NCBI GenBank assembly: GCA_002964805.2
Contig: PUDQ02000003.1
Location: forward strand, 558,001-622,000
Direction: 5' to 3'
Length of the DNA stretch: 64,000 bases
Source: Trametes villosa
Taxonomy: Eukaryota; Basidiomycota; Agaricomycetes; Polyporales; Polyporaceae
The notes below the pieces were generated by a model, which was not told where the DNA came from, did not search any database, and worked only from the letters and a program-made list of their open reading frames with translations. The position numbers and the translations under genes were made by a program. This document shows, in pieces, positions 51,904 to 62,269 of the stretch (its first letter is position 1; each line of letters begins with the position of its first letter).

Positions 51904-53589
51904 ATGATTCTCCCCGACGACACCCCTGAGTCTCCGACAAAATCTCGCGCGGGCCCGCCGTCCGAGGTGCCGTCCGAGGAGTACGCCGCGCCGCCTCCTG
52001 CGTACCCAGGACGCAGCGCACCGGCGCGGCCATATGACGTAGAGGCACATGCAAGCTCGTCTGGCGAACCCCTCCTCCAGCCGCAGCACCACGTCGAGCA
52101 AGTCGAGCATGCACCGCAGCGGTTCTTCAAAGCTTTCGGCCTTGCCGTCCTCATCTGGATAGTGGTTGGGTCCTTCGCTCGCAGCGCATACTCTGTCTCG
52201 CATCCAGGCCGGGTAAGCGATGCCCCATGTACTGCGCGCGATCGCGTCTGACCAATTTCTGTCGTCCGAAGGGTCATGGTCATGGCGGAGGCGACCTCCC
52301 AGCCATTCTCCCAAGACCTACGGATGGCAAAGTCCAACAATGCATCCCGGCGTGGACACTCATACAGCCCGAGAACGCCCACATTGCGCGAAGCGTCTCC
52401 TTCCAACTGCCTCTCTCCGCCGATGTACTCTACATCTTCGGCCGGGGGTCCCTCAGCCAGGGCTCCATTACGCTGGAGTCAACATCGGATCACTCCTTGC
52501 CGCGAGACACGCTGCAGGTCGATATTACCATCGCCTATGAGTCGCCGCTGTCTCTGAACAATGTCAACTTCTGCCGTCTGGAGCGTGCACCAGGAGAGAT
52601 GGGAATAGGCATCCTGGTGAGACACCTCTTCCCCTCTGTTCGCCGCATTTATGGCTAAACGTGCCCAAACAGACACCTGAGCGTGCGTCGGTAGTGGGCC
52701 TACTAGAGATCGCAATCAATGTGCGGTTCCCCATCACACCGGACGGGCTTCAGCAAGTCAAGGCATTCGAGACGGATCTGGCGCTGTTCAGCCACCATCT
52801 GCAACGCTTGCAAGGGAAGGTCCGCTTCGAGTCGATATCACTTTCGTCAAAGCATATGCCCATACACAGCGATGTGAGCGTGTATATCGCTCAGTTCCCT
52901 GCTGGCTGTCGCTCACAAGCCTCTGATACATAGTACCTCGACGCGGATGAGGCCGCCATGACCACCACCAACGCAAAAATCACCGGCAGCTACCACGCAA
53001 CGCGTGCATTATACCTCAAGACGGCCAACAGCGACCTCAGCACGGATGTCACGCTCTACCACGACGACTCCTCGTCATCCTACTCGAACATAACCATCCT
53101 GAACTCAAACGCGTTAGTCTCCTCTCCCTGCCCCATCTAACGCCCCAGCTAACATCCCCCTCCCACCCCAGCGCGATCGACGCCCGCCTCAAACTCATCT
53201 CGACCGCGCTCTCCAGCACGGGCGGCGCCTTCGACGTGCTCGCACACACCTCGAACGGGCGGCTCGACCTGCGCGTGCCGCAGCAGCCGCTCGACAGCAC
53301 GCTCGCGCTCGACGCGCGCACGAGCAACGCGTTCGCCGCCGTGCACCTCGCGCCCGCGTACGAGGGCGCGGTCGTCGCCGAGACCGCGCTTGCGCGCGCC
53401 GAGGTCGAGTGCAGCCCCGGCGCGGTCGACCCCGCGGGGCGCGGCCGCGCGCGCGTGTGCAAGCTCCCGCGGGCGAGTACGCATCATGTGGAGGGCTGGA
53501 CGGCGTGGAGCGAGGGCGGGCGCACGCCGCATGGGACGGGGAACGTGAGGGTCGCGAGCTCGAATGGCGCGGTGAAGTTGTCGTTGTGA
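51904..53589 (+). CDS. Single-pass membrane protein, family C member 1 (483 aa)
   Basis: Exons 51904-52212, 52272-52616, 52673-52873, 52934-53112 and 53172-53589 (phases 0,0,0,2). A Pro/Ser-rich N-terminus (about 1-70) precedes one hydrophobic helix, FFKAFGLAVLIWIVVGSFA (about 73-91). The rest is probably the opposite-side domain, made of short beta-strand-like repeats with Ser/Thr/Asn: FQLPLSADVLYIFGRGSLSQ, VRFESISLSSKHMPIHSD, NAKITGSYHATRALYLKT, SNGRLDLRV, GNVRVASSNGAVKLSL. This pattern is typical of DUF4097-like adhesin beta-helices, although I cannot confirm it. A paralogue with the same exon phases lies at 58140. The acceptor after GTCCGAAG gives GHGHGGG at the exon 2 start, which is unrelated to the GHGH family. 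Confidence 0.78.
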
Positions 53590-53663
53590 GAGGGGAGGTG
53601 CTTGTGTGCGTGTGCTCTGGACCTTGGGCAGCGCTGTGTGGTGTACGAGTGGTGTTTATCTAG

Positions 53664-55601
53664 TTAGTATTGGCTCGGCTGTAGATAGTTGTTTTCGTAG
53701 TTTCTCTCGCTGTAATTGTACATTGATCTGTGAGGCATACACGCAGAAGTATACCAGCGGTGCTGCACTTGCTCTCGTACTGAATATCCCCCACATACTA
53801 ATCCGGTGGTCGAACACGTCCCAAAAAGCGACGCAGCATCCCCGCTGAGCGCGACATTTTGGCACGAGAATTTCGCCGCGCCGTACTTGGAGGGCGGCCT
53901 GTGAACAATCCAGGACGGCAGTCAGTATCGCGGCGGCCATACTGTATAAACGACTACGCACGTTACGGAGATATCGTTGACGTTAACATTGCTGCATCGG
54001 CCGTCAGGAGAGCATGAGAGGCTCGCGACGACGGCCTTCTCCTTGCCCGAGGAGGTGCCCGAGATACTGAGAGTATAGAAAGCGATCGTCAATGGAGCTG
54101 CTAGGCCCTAGGGAGATGGCAGAGTGTAACTCACTTGTTGAACCAGACGTCCTGGATGTACGTGTTCGACGGGTACTTCGCGCAGTCATCCGCGCTGGTC
54201 ATGTAGCACTACCGAAATCAACGGAGAGGCGCAACCTTAGCATGCACAACGCGTTAAGAGAAAAGAAGACAACCGCGTCGAACGCACCTGATCGATAACG
54301 ACGGGGTTATCGACGTTGCTCTCGACGAAGCCGTCGAAGGTGATGTTCTTGACGAGGCCCGCGCCGACGCCCTTGCCCGCCCACGCCTTGATGCGTGCGC
54401 CGTTCTGTGCGTTCGACATGCGGATGTTCCTGGACAGCGCGGAGCCAGTGTGGTTCAGCCGGGGTTCACAGGACGTGGGGGAGAGAGGACGTACGTAGCG
54501 AGGACGTTCTGGACGATGTCGTACTCTCCGGCGTACTGGCCGAGCGAACCAACGGAGATGCCGCTATAAACATGTTGAGAGAAGCGGGAAGGGTACGTTC
54601 CGAAAGATCACCTACTGGGAGCCATTGCACGAGAGGTTTGAAACGAGGATGTTGGTCGCATCTACGAGTCATGTCTGGTCAATACACGATCCCTGCGACA
54701 GTCGGAAGGAGCCAGACGTACTGGGCTTGAAGCTGACGCAGTCATCGCCGTTGTTGATGTTCGAGTCCGCGATGACGACGTTGTCGCTCCTGAAGATGTC
54801 CCACCCGTCCGTGTTCTTCGCCGCGTTCTTCGACGTCGAGACCGCGGAGATGGTGATGTTGCGGAAGGTGATGTCCTGCCCTTCGTTCACCTGTAGGGTG
54901 TAAGGAGCGCATGTCAGCGACGCTCGTGAGGCTTGCTAGCGACATGGGTGAGGCGTACGAAGTTTATCCACTCGGGGCCGTTGATCATGCGGATGTTCTG
55001 CACTGTGACGTTCGTGGCTTGGAAGATTGTGAGCAGGATAGGCCGAACAGTCGAGCTGTGTTTCGCGCTACGCGAAGCACATAGACCACATTTCAGTGGT
55101 CGTTTCGCACCTCGCAATACGACATGCACTTACAACGCGTCATACCACGCCTGGCCAGAGCCGTCGAGGGTGCCGCCGCCCTCAAGGACGACGTTCTTTC
55201 CGCCGAGAAGCCAGAACGCAGCCTGGTCCTGGAAGTCGAACGAGAACGAGTTGTCGGACCAATAGTCGATGTCAGGGTTAAACTTGACGGTCCCTTGCAC
55301 ATTCTAAGATAAGAGGGTGTTAGTACGTGCTTGGTTACCCACACATGGTCGGTACTGCACTCACGATGTGCTTGTTCAGAGTGCCGGTCATATTCAGCTT
55401 GCTTTGGATGGAGAGGGTCGTCCCGGTAGGAATCGTTACAGTCGAGCAAGACGAGTCTGCGACCGCCTTCAAGAACGCCGGGGCATCATCCGAGCCACTA
55501 GCTTTGAGAGTACATGTCCCCGAAGCCTGGGGTGATGTGGTAGTCGCGAGCAGCGCCGGAAGGTAGGCAGAAAGGAGGACAGTTGCAACAAACCGCAACA
55601 T
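53664..55601 (-). CDS. Exopolygalacturonase, glycoside hydrolase family 28
   Basis: About ten exons: 55601-55365, 55303-55134, 55055-54959, 54890-54722, 54661-54616, 54563-54495, 54429-54288, 54208-54135, 54066-53962, 53898-53664. The start MLRFVATVLLSAYLPALLA is a signal peptide. GH28 hallmarks are all present: NTDGWD (about 194-199), GDD (216-218), GSHG (238-241, split by an intron) and ARIK (274-277), plus EGGGTLDGSGQAW and GISVGSLG. GH28 enzymes hydrolyse alpha-1,4-galacturonan in pectin; the GSHGISVGS form fits the exo-acting branch. The C-terminus is uncertain: after FGTCSTTG a donor-like GTATGT occurs, so the last roughly 30 codons to 53664 may be wrong. Convergent with the gene ending at 53589. 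Confidence 0.88.
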
Positions 55602-56471
55602 TATGCGAAACCGGTCCTCAGAGAGTGGCTATGTGGCATTGTGGGGCTTGCACAACTGTCGCGCTTTTATACATCCCGAGATGAGTGCATCCAGTGCAGC
55701 GAGCCATGCGCTCCACGTTCTTCTGACCTATTCCCGCTTGACGTCGTTCGTCTTCCTGGCGGTCCGGCGGAGGAAGCGATGCCATTAGAGCCTAGAACTT
55801 CCGATATTAGGCCCGAACGTGGTACACACTCCCTTCTATCGATTCTCGCGGGCCTCATTCATCGGTACCGCGAGACCCCATGATCCTCTGCGTGCCGTGC
55901 GTCGGGGTAACTGCCGACAGTCCATCGGGAGCTTGCTGGTCAGCCCGTCGCTGTTCTCCTTGACAGAACTTGCGCAGTTTCGGGCCCAGCGGGGTATGCA
56001 GGGTAAGGTAGCGATGGAATAGAGCCTACTATGTAGATCGCCTACACTACGGAGATCTAGGGCTTTCATTCCCCTTACGTCGGTGTAAGATACCGGCGGA
56101 AGACACTCTCGTATCTTGTCGTTGCTCACCTCCAATGTCTTCGTGAACTACCTGATTTTTCGTGGGTTTCACAGCAGCCACCATGCATTGACCTGAGCGA
56201 CAGAGCCGGCTGAGACGGAGGCAGGAGGAGGCAGGAGGCAAGGACCGCGACCGTGACCCTCGGGAACTTGCACAACGTTGTAGTGCGGCAAGCGGTCCGA
56301 TGGCGGACCGGAGATGCCGTTGAGTTCCTGCGGCGTCGAAGCGCCCGTTCCTCGACGTCTGCCTTGTCGTTGGCCACCGCTCTGCCGGCCCTTCCCTCCT
56401 CCCTGTCTTCGGGGAACTCTCCCCACTCTGCGCCTTAGCTTCTCGCGGACCATCGGGGTTTTCTTGGTGGG
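55602..56471. other. Divergent spacer; no confident gene
   Basis: Promoters of the GH28 gene (minus) and the two-helix membrane protein (plus). A minus-strand stretch at 56170-56453 reads partly protein-like (PQELNGISGPPSDRLPHYN), but no start, splice frame or domain can be defended. Confidence 0.35.
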
Positions 56472-57278
56472 ATGTCAGGTATCTTTGCGCTGTTGAAGGG
56501 CTTCCGGCCACCCCGTGTCGGCCTCCGATCCCTCAAAGCTCAAGGCGTGAACTTGGACCACGTTCGGCCGGTCTACGACTGCGGGAAACTGCCCTGGTGG
56601 GCGCGGTGGACGTACTTTCTGGTTATTGCGGACCTGGTTGTAACGTGAGTGGGCTCGCATGCATCCAGTGCAAACAATCTCTTACGGCCGCGCACCAGGG
56701 CATCAGCATGCGAGCTCACGCTAAACCACTGGTCCATGTGGGAGGAGCTTCCCCAAGAAGAAAACGCGGCCTCAACTCCCGATGAACCACCTACAAACCC
56801 AGACAATGTCGTTGGACACTACGTCCCCCGACCGCTCTGGCAAAGAGGGCTCTTCACGCTTGCCAACCTCGCCGGCGGCGTCGGGCTCGCAGCTGTGCTC
56901 TTGGGTGGCCGTTCCAGAGTCGTTCGCAAGATGTTCATCATTCCCCCCGCCGCCTCTCAAAATACCTCCGCTGCGACAGCAGGACTACCCCCCTCGGAGC
57001 GCCTGCTTGTCATCCAGTCCCCGCTGCATACAAAAGGACAGGGCGTCGTCATGCCCCTCCGCCGGACGCGTCTGGTACACAGCTCGGAGAAGACGGAGAT
57101 GCTCATCGGGCTCAAGGACCGTCGGGGACACTACTCGCTGGGGCTACAGGGCGCGGAGATCGATGGACAGAAGCTGTCAATATGGGACGGGCGGAAACAC
57201 CTCTTCGTGAGGTGGTACGGCGAGAAGAAGGGCATGCAGATGTTCTTGGCCAGCGCAAAGGTCAAGGAGGAGACGTGA
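56472..57278 (+). CDS. Two-helix membrane protein of unknown function (250 aa)
   Basis: Exon 1 56472-56644 (MSGIFALLKGFRPPR), intron 56645-56698 (54 nt, GTGAGT...GCACCAG, phase 2), exon 2 56699-57278. Two hydrophobic segments are visible: WARWTYFLVIADLVVTASA (about 43-61) and FTLANLAGGVGLAAVLLGG (about 105-123). Between them is an acidic loop (EELPQEENAASTPDEPP). After helix 2 comes a roughly 120 residue domain with RSRVVRKMFIIPP, LLVIQSPLHTKGQGVVMPL, LKDRRGHYSLGL and a basic end KVKEET. The layout (two helices, then a small beta domain) resembles small mitochondrial inner-membrane assembly proteins, but this is only a shape comparison. The first exon's frame and phase fix the start. Confidence 0.75.
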
Positions 57279-58139
57279 CCCATGCCGTGGTCGCTCGGGG
57301 ACACGTCTGTGTCTGCGGCATGCCTGCGGCGTGCCAAACCGCGATGGGCAGCCGGGGCTCTTCGTCGATGCTGCGGCAATCCGGCATCTGAGAAGACGCT
57401 GTCGTGAATCTCTGAAACACCGGGGATTATCTGTAAGTCGACTTCTCCGTTCAGAATGCCGCTGAACCTGAGAGAGTTCCCAGACATCTATACTATCGCA
57501 GCTACCCGCTCTAATCGAACACATAACCTAACTCTCACCTTTTCGATGATATGCACACCTCAACACGCCGCACAACCGATGAGCACCCCCGGAACGACGA
57601 GGATTCTCCACGTACGTATTACCAGCTGCGGACGAAGCGACCATGCGTTCCGCACCCACCAGCCCCGTAATTCGGCAGCATCCAGGCGGCACCGAAGTCA
57701 TCGAGGTCGGGGTGCGCAGCCAGGAGTTCCGTATACTTCGGGAAGTACTCGAAGTGCAATTGATCGCAGCCTTGGCGCTCGGGCGCTTCCGCTGAGACAA
57801 CGCCATTCATCTCGGAGCCATCGCTGCGCGCACATGCAGCTCCAGGAACCACGCATGAATGCACCAGCTGCGGCGGCGGTGCGCAGGTACATCGTGCCCT
57901 AGCTTCCGTGCCCGCTCGAGTGCGTGTCGAACCTGCGCAGGCGGCTGCGGACGGCATTCCTCACTTGCGCAACTGATTGCGCCGCTTAGCGCCCAGCTGT
58001 GAGTGACGCCGCCATCTGGACCGCTGGTGGCACTCTGTCATGGTGGATCGTGGGTCAGCAGCCCGGCGCGGCCCCACGCGGATATATAACCCTCGGGGTG
58101 GGTACGCCAAATCCGCCACCAATCAATCCTCCTTTCACG
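57279..58139. other. Spacer with one doubtful small minus-strand frame
   Basis: Besides the fragment at 57619-57810, I see nothing supportable. The plus-strand gene at 58140 has a TATA box TATATAAC at 58083-58090, about 50 bp before its ATG. Confidence 0.4.
57619..57810 (-). CDS. Doubtful small frame or orphan exon (63 aa)
   Basis: Minus strand, ATG 57810 (MNGVVSAEAPERQG) to TAA at 57619. The sequence FEYFPKYTELLAAHPDLDD, GAAWMLPNYGAGGCGTHG is protein-like with mixed aromatic content. A donor-like GTAATA overlaps the stop, so it could instead be an exon of a longer or decayed gene. No family recognised, and no partner exon found. Confidence 0.3.
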   Translation of the reverse strand: MNGVVSAEAPERQGCDQLHFEYFPKYTELLAAHPDLDDFGAAWMLPNYGAGGCGTHGRFVRSW

Positions 58140-59772
58140 ATGAATCCTAACCTTCAGAACCTTGCCCCTGAGGCTGCTGCAGCTCGCCCCGTGGACCCGG
58201 AGAAGGCCCCCCTGGCGCAACCCGTTCCCCCGAGCTACTATGCCGTCTACCAGCCGGTCGACGCAGTCGCCCTACCGCAGGAGCGTGTGCGGAACACGCG
58301 CAGGCGCCGGTTCTGGCACTTCACCACCTGCGCAGTCCTCCTTCTCATGTTCTGGCGGCCCCTGTCAAACTTTGTGGCCGACTTCGCATACTGGGTGTGT
58401 ACATATATCGCGTCCCTTGCCCGTGCACAGCGTTCTAACCATCAGCCTCGGCTACAGCACTTCGGCTCGCACCCAGACGTCAGGCCCATCGGGGAACACA
58501 GGAGCGGCACCATGACCGGCCCAGAGTACTGCTCGGACTCCGTCAACTGGAAGCTGGACCCCATCGAGGGCCACACCGAATGGCCATTCCACGCGCACGC
58601 ATCCCTCGCGCTCCCGATTGACGCGGAGCTGTTCTTCAAGGCCGAGGGCTCGCGCGCGCACGGGTCGTTCGAGGTCTCGCAGTCGCGCGACGTCGGCTCG
58701 GACGCGGTCGTCGACATCGACGTCGCGTACAAGACCGAGGACGCGCTCGAGCGCGCTCGGGTGTGCCACCTGCGCCCGGACGCGTCCAGGCACGGCCTTG
58801 GGATCTTCGTGAGTGTTGCACGCCCCACCAATCTCGCACAGCTGCTTATGGAGGCGCGATGTACAGACGGAGCGCTGGCAGCACCCTCGGCACCACGAGC
58901 AGATCCGCTTCCACGTCCATGTGCGTCTCCCCGCGACGGAGGATGGGGAGCCGCGCACGATCAACGAGTTCAACACCGACTTGCCGACGTTTTCGCACCA
59001 TCTCACTGAGCTTGCCGACACCGTCCTCTTTAAGCGTATTAGCCTTCAGACGACGAACGCCGGGATACATGCCGATGTACGTTGCTTGCCTGATATCTCA
59101 GCGGCTGCCTTGACTGACATTGGTTTCGGTACAGTCGTTGAAGGCCGTGTTCGCCAAGGTCAAGTCGTCGAACGGCAAAATCGAGGGCACCTTCAACACC
59201 TCGAACACCCTCGAGCTCCACACGACCAACGCGCCGATTCACGTCACCGCCAACCTGCTCAACGCGGATGCCAACTCGACCACCGCTCTCATCGCCGAGA
59301 CGAGCAACGGGTACGCGTTCTTTGTCACCCCTTACCCCGACAACCCAGCTAACGCCTCTATAGCGGGATTCAGGCCCACGTCGGGCTGTTCGCCGACAAG
59401 GTCGACGGCGCGTTCCGCGTGAACGCGCGCACGGACAACGCGCCCGCGCACGTCACCGTCAGCGACGCGCCCGCGAACTCCCTCCTGACCGCGCACGCGA
59501 GCTCGTCGAACGCCCCCGTCACCTTCGAGGCGCACCCGGCCTTCGAGGGCACGTTCGAGCTGCACTCGACGTGGTTCACCGCGCCGAAGGTCGAGGAGCC
59601 GCACCCGGTCGAGGACCCGCTCGGCAAGGGCCGGCACCGGAACGTGCAGCTGAACAGCGTGAACCGCGGCGCGCTCCGCGGCGAGGTCGGCTGGGAGCCG
59701 AAGCACAAGAAGGCGAAGAGCGGGCACATCGGGCTCGAGACGTCGAACGCGCGCGCGACTCTGGTTCTTTAA
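58140..59772 (+). CDS. Single-pass membrane protein, family C member 2 (466 aa)
   Basis: Exons 58140-58394, 58458-58808, 58867-59076, 59135-59310 and 59364-59772, with phases 0,0,0,2 exactly as in the paralogue at 51904. The N-terminal 55 residues are Pro/Ala-rich and end in a positive patch (RVRNTRRRRFWHF), followed by one helix TTCAVLLLMFWRPLSNFVA (about 61-79). The large remainder has repeated beta-strand motifs: FHAHASLALPIDAELFFKAE, TDLPTFSHHLTELADTVLFK, RISLQTTNAGIHAD, TSNTLELHTTNAPIHV and a C-terminal GHIGLETSNARATLVL. Likely a membrane-anchored beta-helix-type protein. The arginines before the helix suggest an N-in orientation with the repeats outside or in the lumen. Function unknown. 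Confidence 0.78.
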
Positions 59773-60170
59773 GCGGTGGTGTGGCGGGGGAGGTGGTACG
59801 GAGTTGCAGGTGGTTTTATTTCTTCCCTTGATGTATAGGTGAAAAGAGGGACGCGCTGCTCGTGATCGTGCAGCTGAGCGCGTCCTTGCTCCGTTTTCGT
59901 CTGCTTTTTGTACAACAAGCTTTTGCATCATACGCGTGTGCGTCATATCTCGTCGTCCAAATACGACTCTGTCACTCCTTCAAACTTGCCAGAACTAGGC
60001 CTGGCTGTGACCCACAAGCTACTCGGGTAATGGCTCGCCCGCTTCCGTGAGGTGGTACAGCCACCACCCACATCTACGTGCGTGGATGGTCACTTCCTTT
60101 CTTGTCTTTGACCTCCACCACCACCACCACCTATATTTCTCGTGTACACCCGTCACACAATATCACCAAG
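59773..60170. other. Intergenic spacer and GH71 promoter
   Basis: No gene. A (CCA)n run and CTATATTT occur shortly before the ATG at 60171. Confidence 0.4.
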
Positions 60171-62133
60171 ATGTCAGCTAGCCAAACATCAGGGCACGAA
60201 AAGCTCGTCGTTGCACAGTTCAGTGCATTTGACTCTACAATGAGAAGGATGCTTGTATAACCTGCTCGACCATCTGCAATCCACAGTTTCATGGTCGGAA
60301 ACACCTATGTGAGTCTCCGCACGAACACATATCAAGCTGAGGACATCAGCCGTTAGCTCACCGCTGCAAACTATCGCAGCCCTACACCACGGATGACTGG
60401 AAAGAAGATATCGAGCTGGCGAGTGCCCACGGAATGTCAGTCTTCAATGCAGAGCACAACGCGCTCGATGTGCATCAAAAACGCTGATAAACATCTCCCC
60501 CAAGAGACGCGTTTGCGCTCAATGTGGGCGTTGAGTCCTGGCAAAAGGACTCCGTATCTAGATGCTACGCGGCCGCCCTCGAAGTCGAACGCCCGTTTCG
60601 CCTTTTCGTCAGCTTCGATATGTCGTAAGTGCTCCTTGAGCCGAGTCCGTACCACTCCATTCGTTCGCTCATCTGTCGAATAATTGGCAGGTCTATACCC
60701 GGTGCATGCCATCAGGATGTCTGCCTTCTCCGGGACTACGTTGCGGCATTTGCACATCACCCACGACAACTCCTGTACAAGGGCGCAGCGCTCGTCTCTT
60801 CGTTCGCTGGCCAGGATAGACTTTTCGGCCACACCAGCTTGGAAGAAGTATGGCAATACATCAAGGACGTTCTGCAAGAGATAGCCCCGGTACGAGCGTT
60901 GTCCATATGATCTGACAGTCTCTTACTACGTCTAATCTCTCCCGCCCGTATCGAAGGTCCACTTAACTCCCTCGTTCTTCATCAACCCTCAGCGGTACCC
61001 CACCGTCACAGCTATGGATGGTTACTTCAACGTCAGCACCCAACTTGTGTTCTCTGATCGCTATGATAGCTAACATACCTCCTCCCCTGTAGTGGAACGG
61101 CAGCTGGCCGATCCACCTCACCCTTGACTCACCAAGGCAAGATGTTGAGCATGCAGTACTCGACACCGACAGGCACCACATCCACCATCTAGGAGGGCGC
61201 ACGTTCATGGCGGCCGTTTCACCCTGGTTCTTCACGGTACGCTTCTCTCTCGACCCTCCCCAATTATTGCGGCTGAATGCGCTTCAGCACTACGGGAAGG
61301 ATTCCTGGAACAAGAACGTAAGCCACCGCGTCCCATACACACCCTCCTACTAACGCTATGCGGCCTGATACCCGTATTTCTCGGGCTCAACAGTGGATTT
61401 ACCGCGGAGAGGACTGGTTGTACGTCCGTCGGTGGGAGCAGCTCATCGATATGCGCGACCAGGTAGACATCGTGCAGGTCATCTCATGGAACGGTGCGCC
61501 GTCCCTCTGCTCGCTCCCTCCACCCCTTACTCTCCTTACTCATAGGTGTATACCGCCCGCAGACTACGGCGAGTCGCACTACATCGGGCCCATCAGAGGC
61601 GCACAGCCGAACTCTCAAGCCTGGGTCGACGGTTTCCCGCACATCGCGTGGCTCGACCTCACGCGCTACTTCGCGCGCGCGTTCAAGGAGGGCGCGTACC
61701 CACCCATCGAACGGGACAGGATCTACATGTGGTCCCGCCCTCACTTGAAGGCCGCAGAAGCAACCGACGATCCTGTCGGACGTCCAGACAAATGGCAGCT
61801 GGTAGGTTTGGCCTCTGATCCTGGCACGTGTAGGAAGCGACACTGAGTGGCTTCGGTGCGTAGGTGGACGACGTGTTCTGGATCGTGGTCTTCACGACAG
61901 GCCCTGCGCTCGTTCGCGTGTGTACACGTGAAGATCTCCCCGCTCGGATGTGGACTGTAGGCAGGGGTGTACACAAGCTGTCGCATCCCATGGTGCCCGG
62001 CGGTGTCATGAATGCGCAGGTTGTCCGCGGAGACGCCGTTGTGGCGGAGTGCGCGCCGGACAAGGACGAGTTTGTCGTTCAAGAGCGGCCGCAGACGTAC
62101 AACTTCAACGCTTTTGTAGCTATGTCTCCGTGA
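60171..62133 (+). CDS. Alpha-1,3-glucanase (mutanase), glycoside hydrolase family 71 (433 aa)
   Basis: Eleven exons: 60171-60217, 60287-60308, 60380-60435, 60505-60624, 60691-60889, 60957-61031, 61093-61236, 61288-61317, 61394-61493, 61563-61801, 61864-62133, all phase-consistent. GH71 landmarks: AHFMVGNTYPYTTDDWKEDI, GIDAFALNVGVESWQKD, LFVSFDMSSIPGA, PSFFINPQRY, AVSPWFFTHYGKDSWNKNW, IYRGEDWLYVRRWEQL, DIVQVISWNDYGESHYIGP, HIAWLDLTRYFARAFKEG. The family hydrolyses alpha-1,3-glucan of fungal walls or biofilms. Oddly, the predicted start MSASQTSGHEKLVVA has no signal peptide and runs straight into the catalytic domain. Either the enzyme is intracellular or an upstream exon is missing. No carbohydrate-binding module is present. 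Confidence 0.9.
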
Positions 62134-62269
62134 CTGTGGATGTTAGCTAGCGTCCTTCAGAGGAAAGAAGCTGATAGATCCGACGCGGTTGCGGCACCGC
62201 AATGACCATAGTATCGCCCGAGTCTATTACAACACCTAGAGTACATCTCTGTTCTTGCATCTTTCCTCT
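62134..62269. terminator. Short convergent 3' region between GH71 and AsnRS
   Basis: 136 bp between opposite stop codons. It must contain or overlap both polyadenylation regions. No clear AATAAA seen. Confidence 0.3.

Noticed and set aside
52272..52292. GHGHGGG at the start of exon 2 of the membrane protein as a tenth GHGH member
   Set aside because: No flanking family motifs, different gene architecture, and the paralogue at 58140 lacks it.
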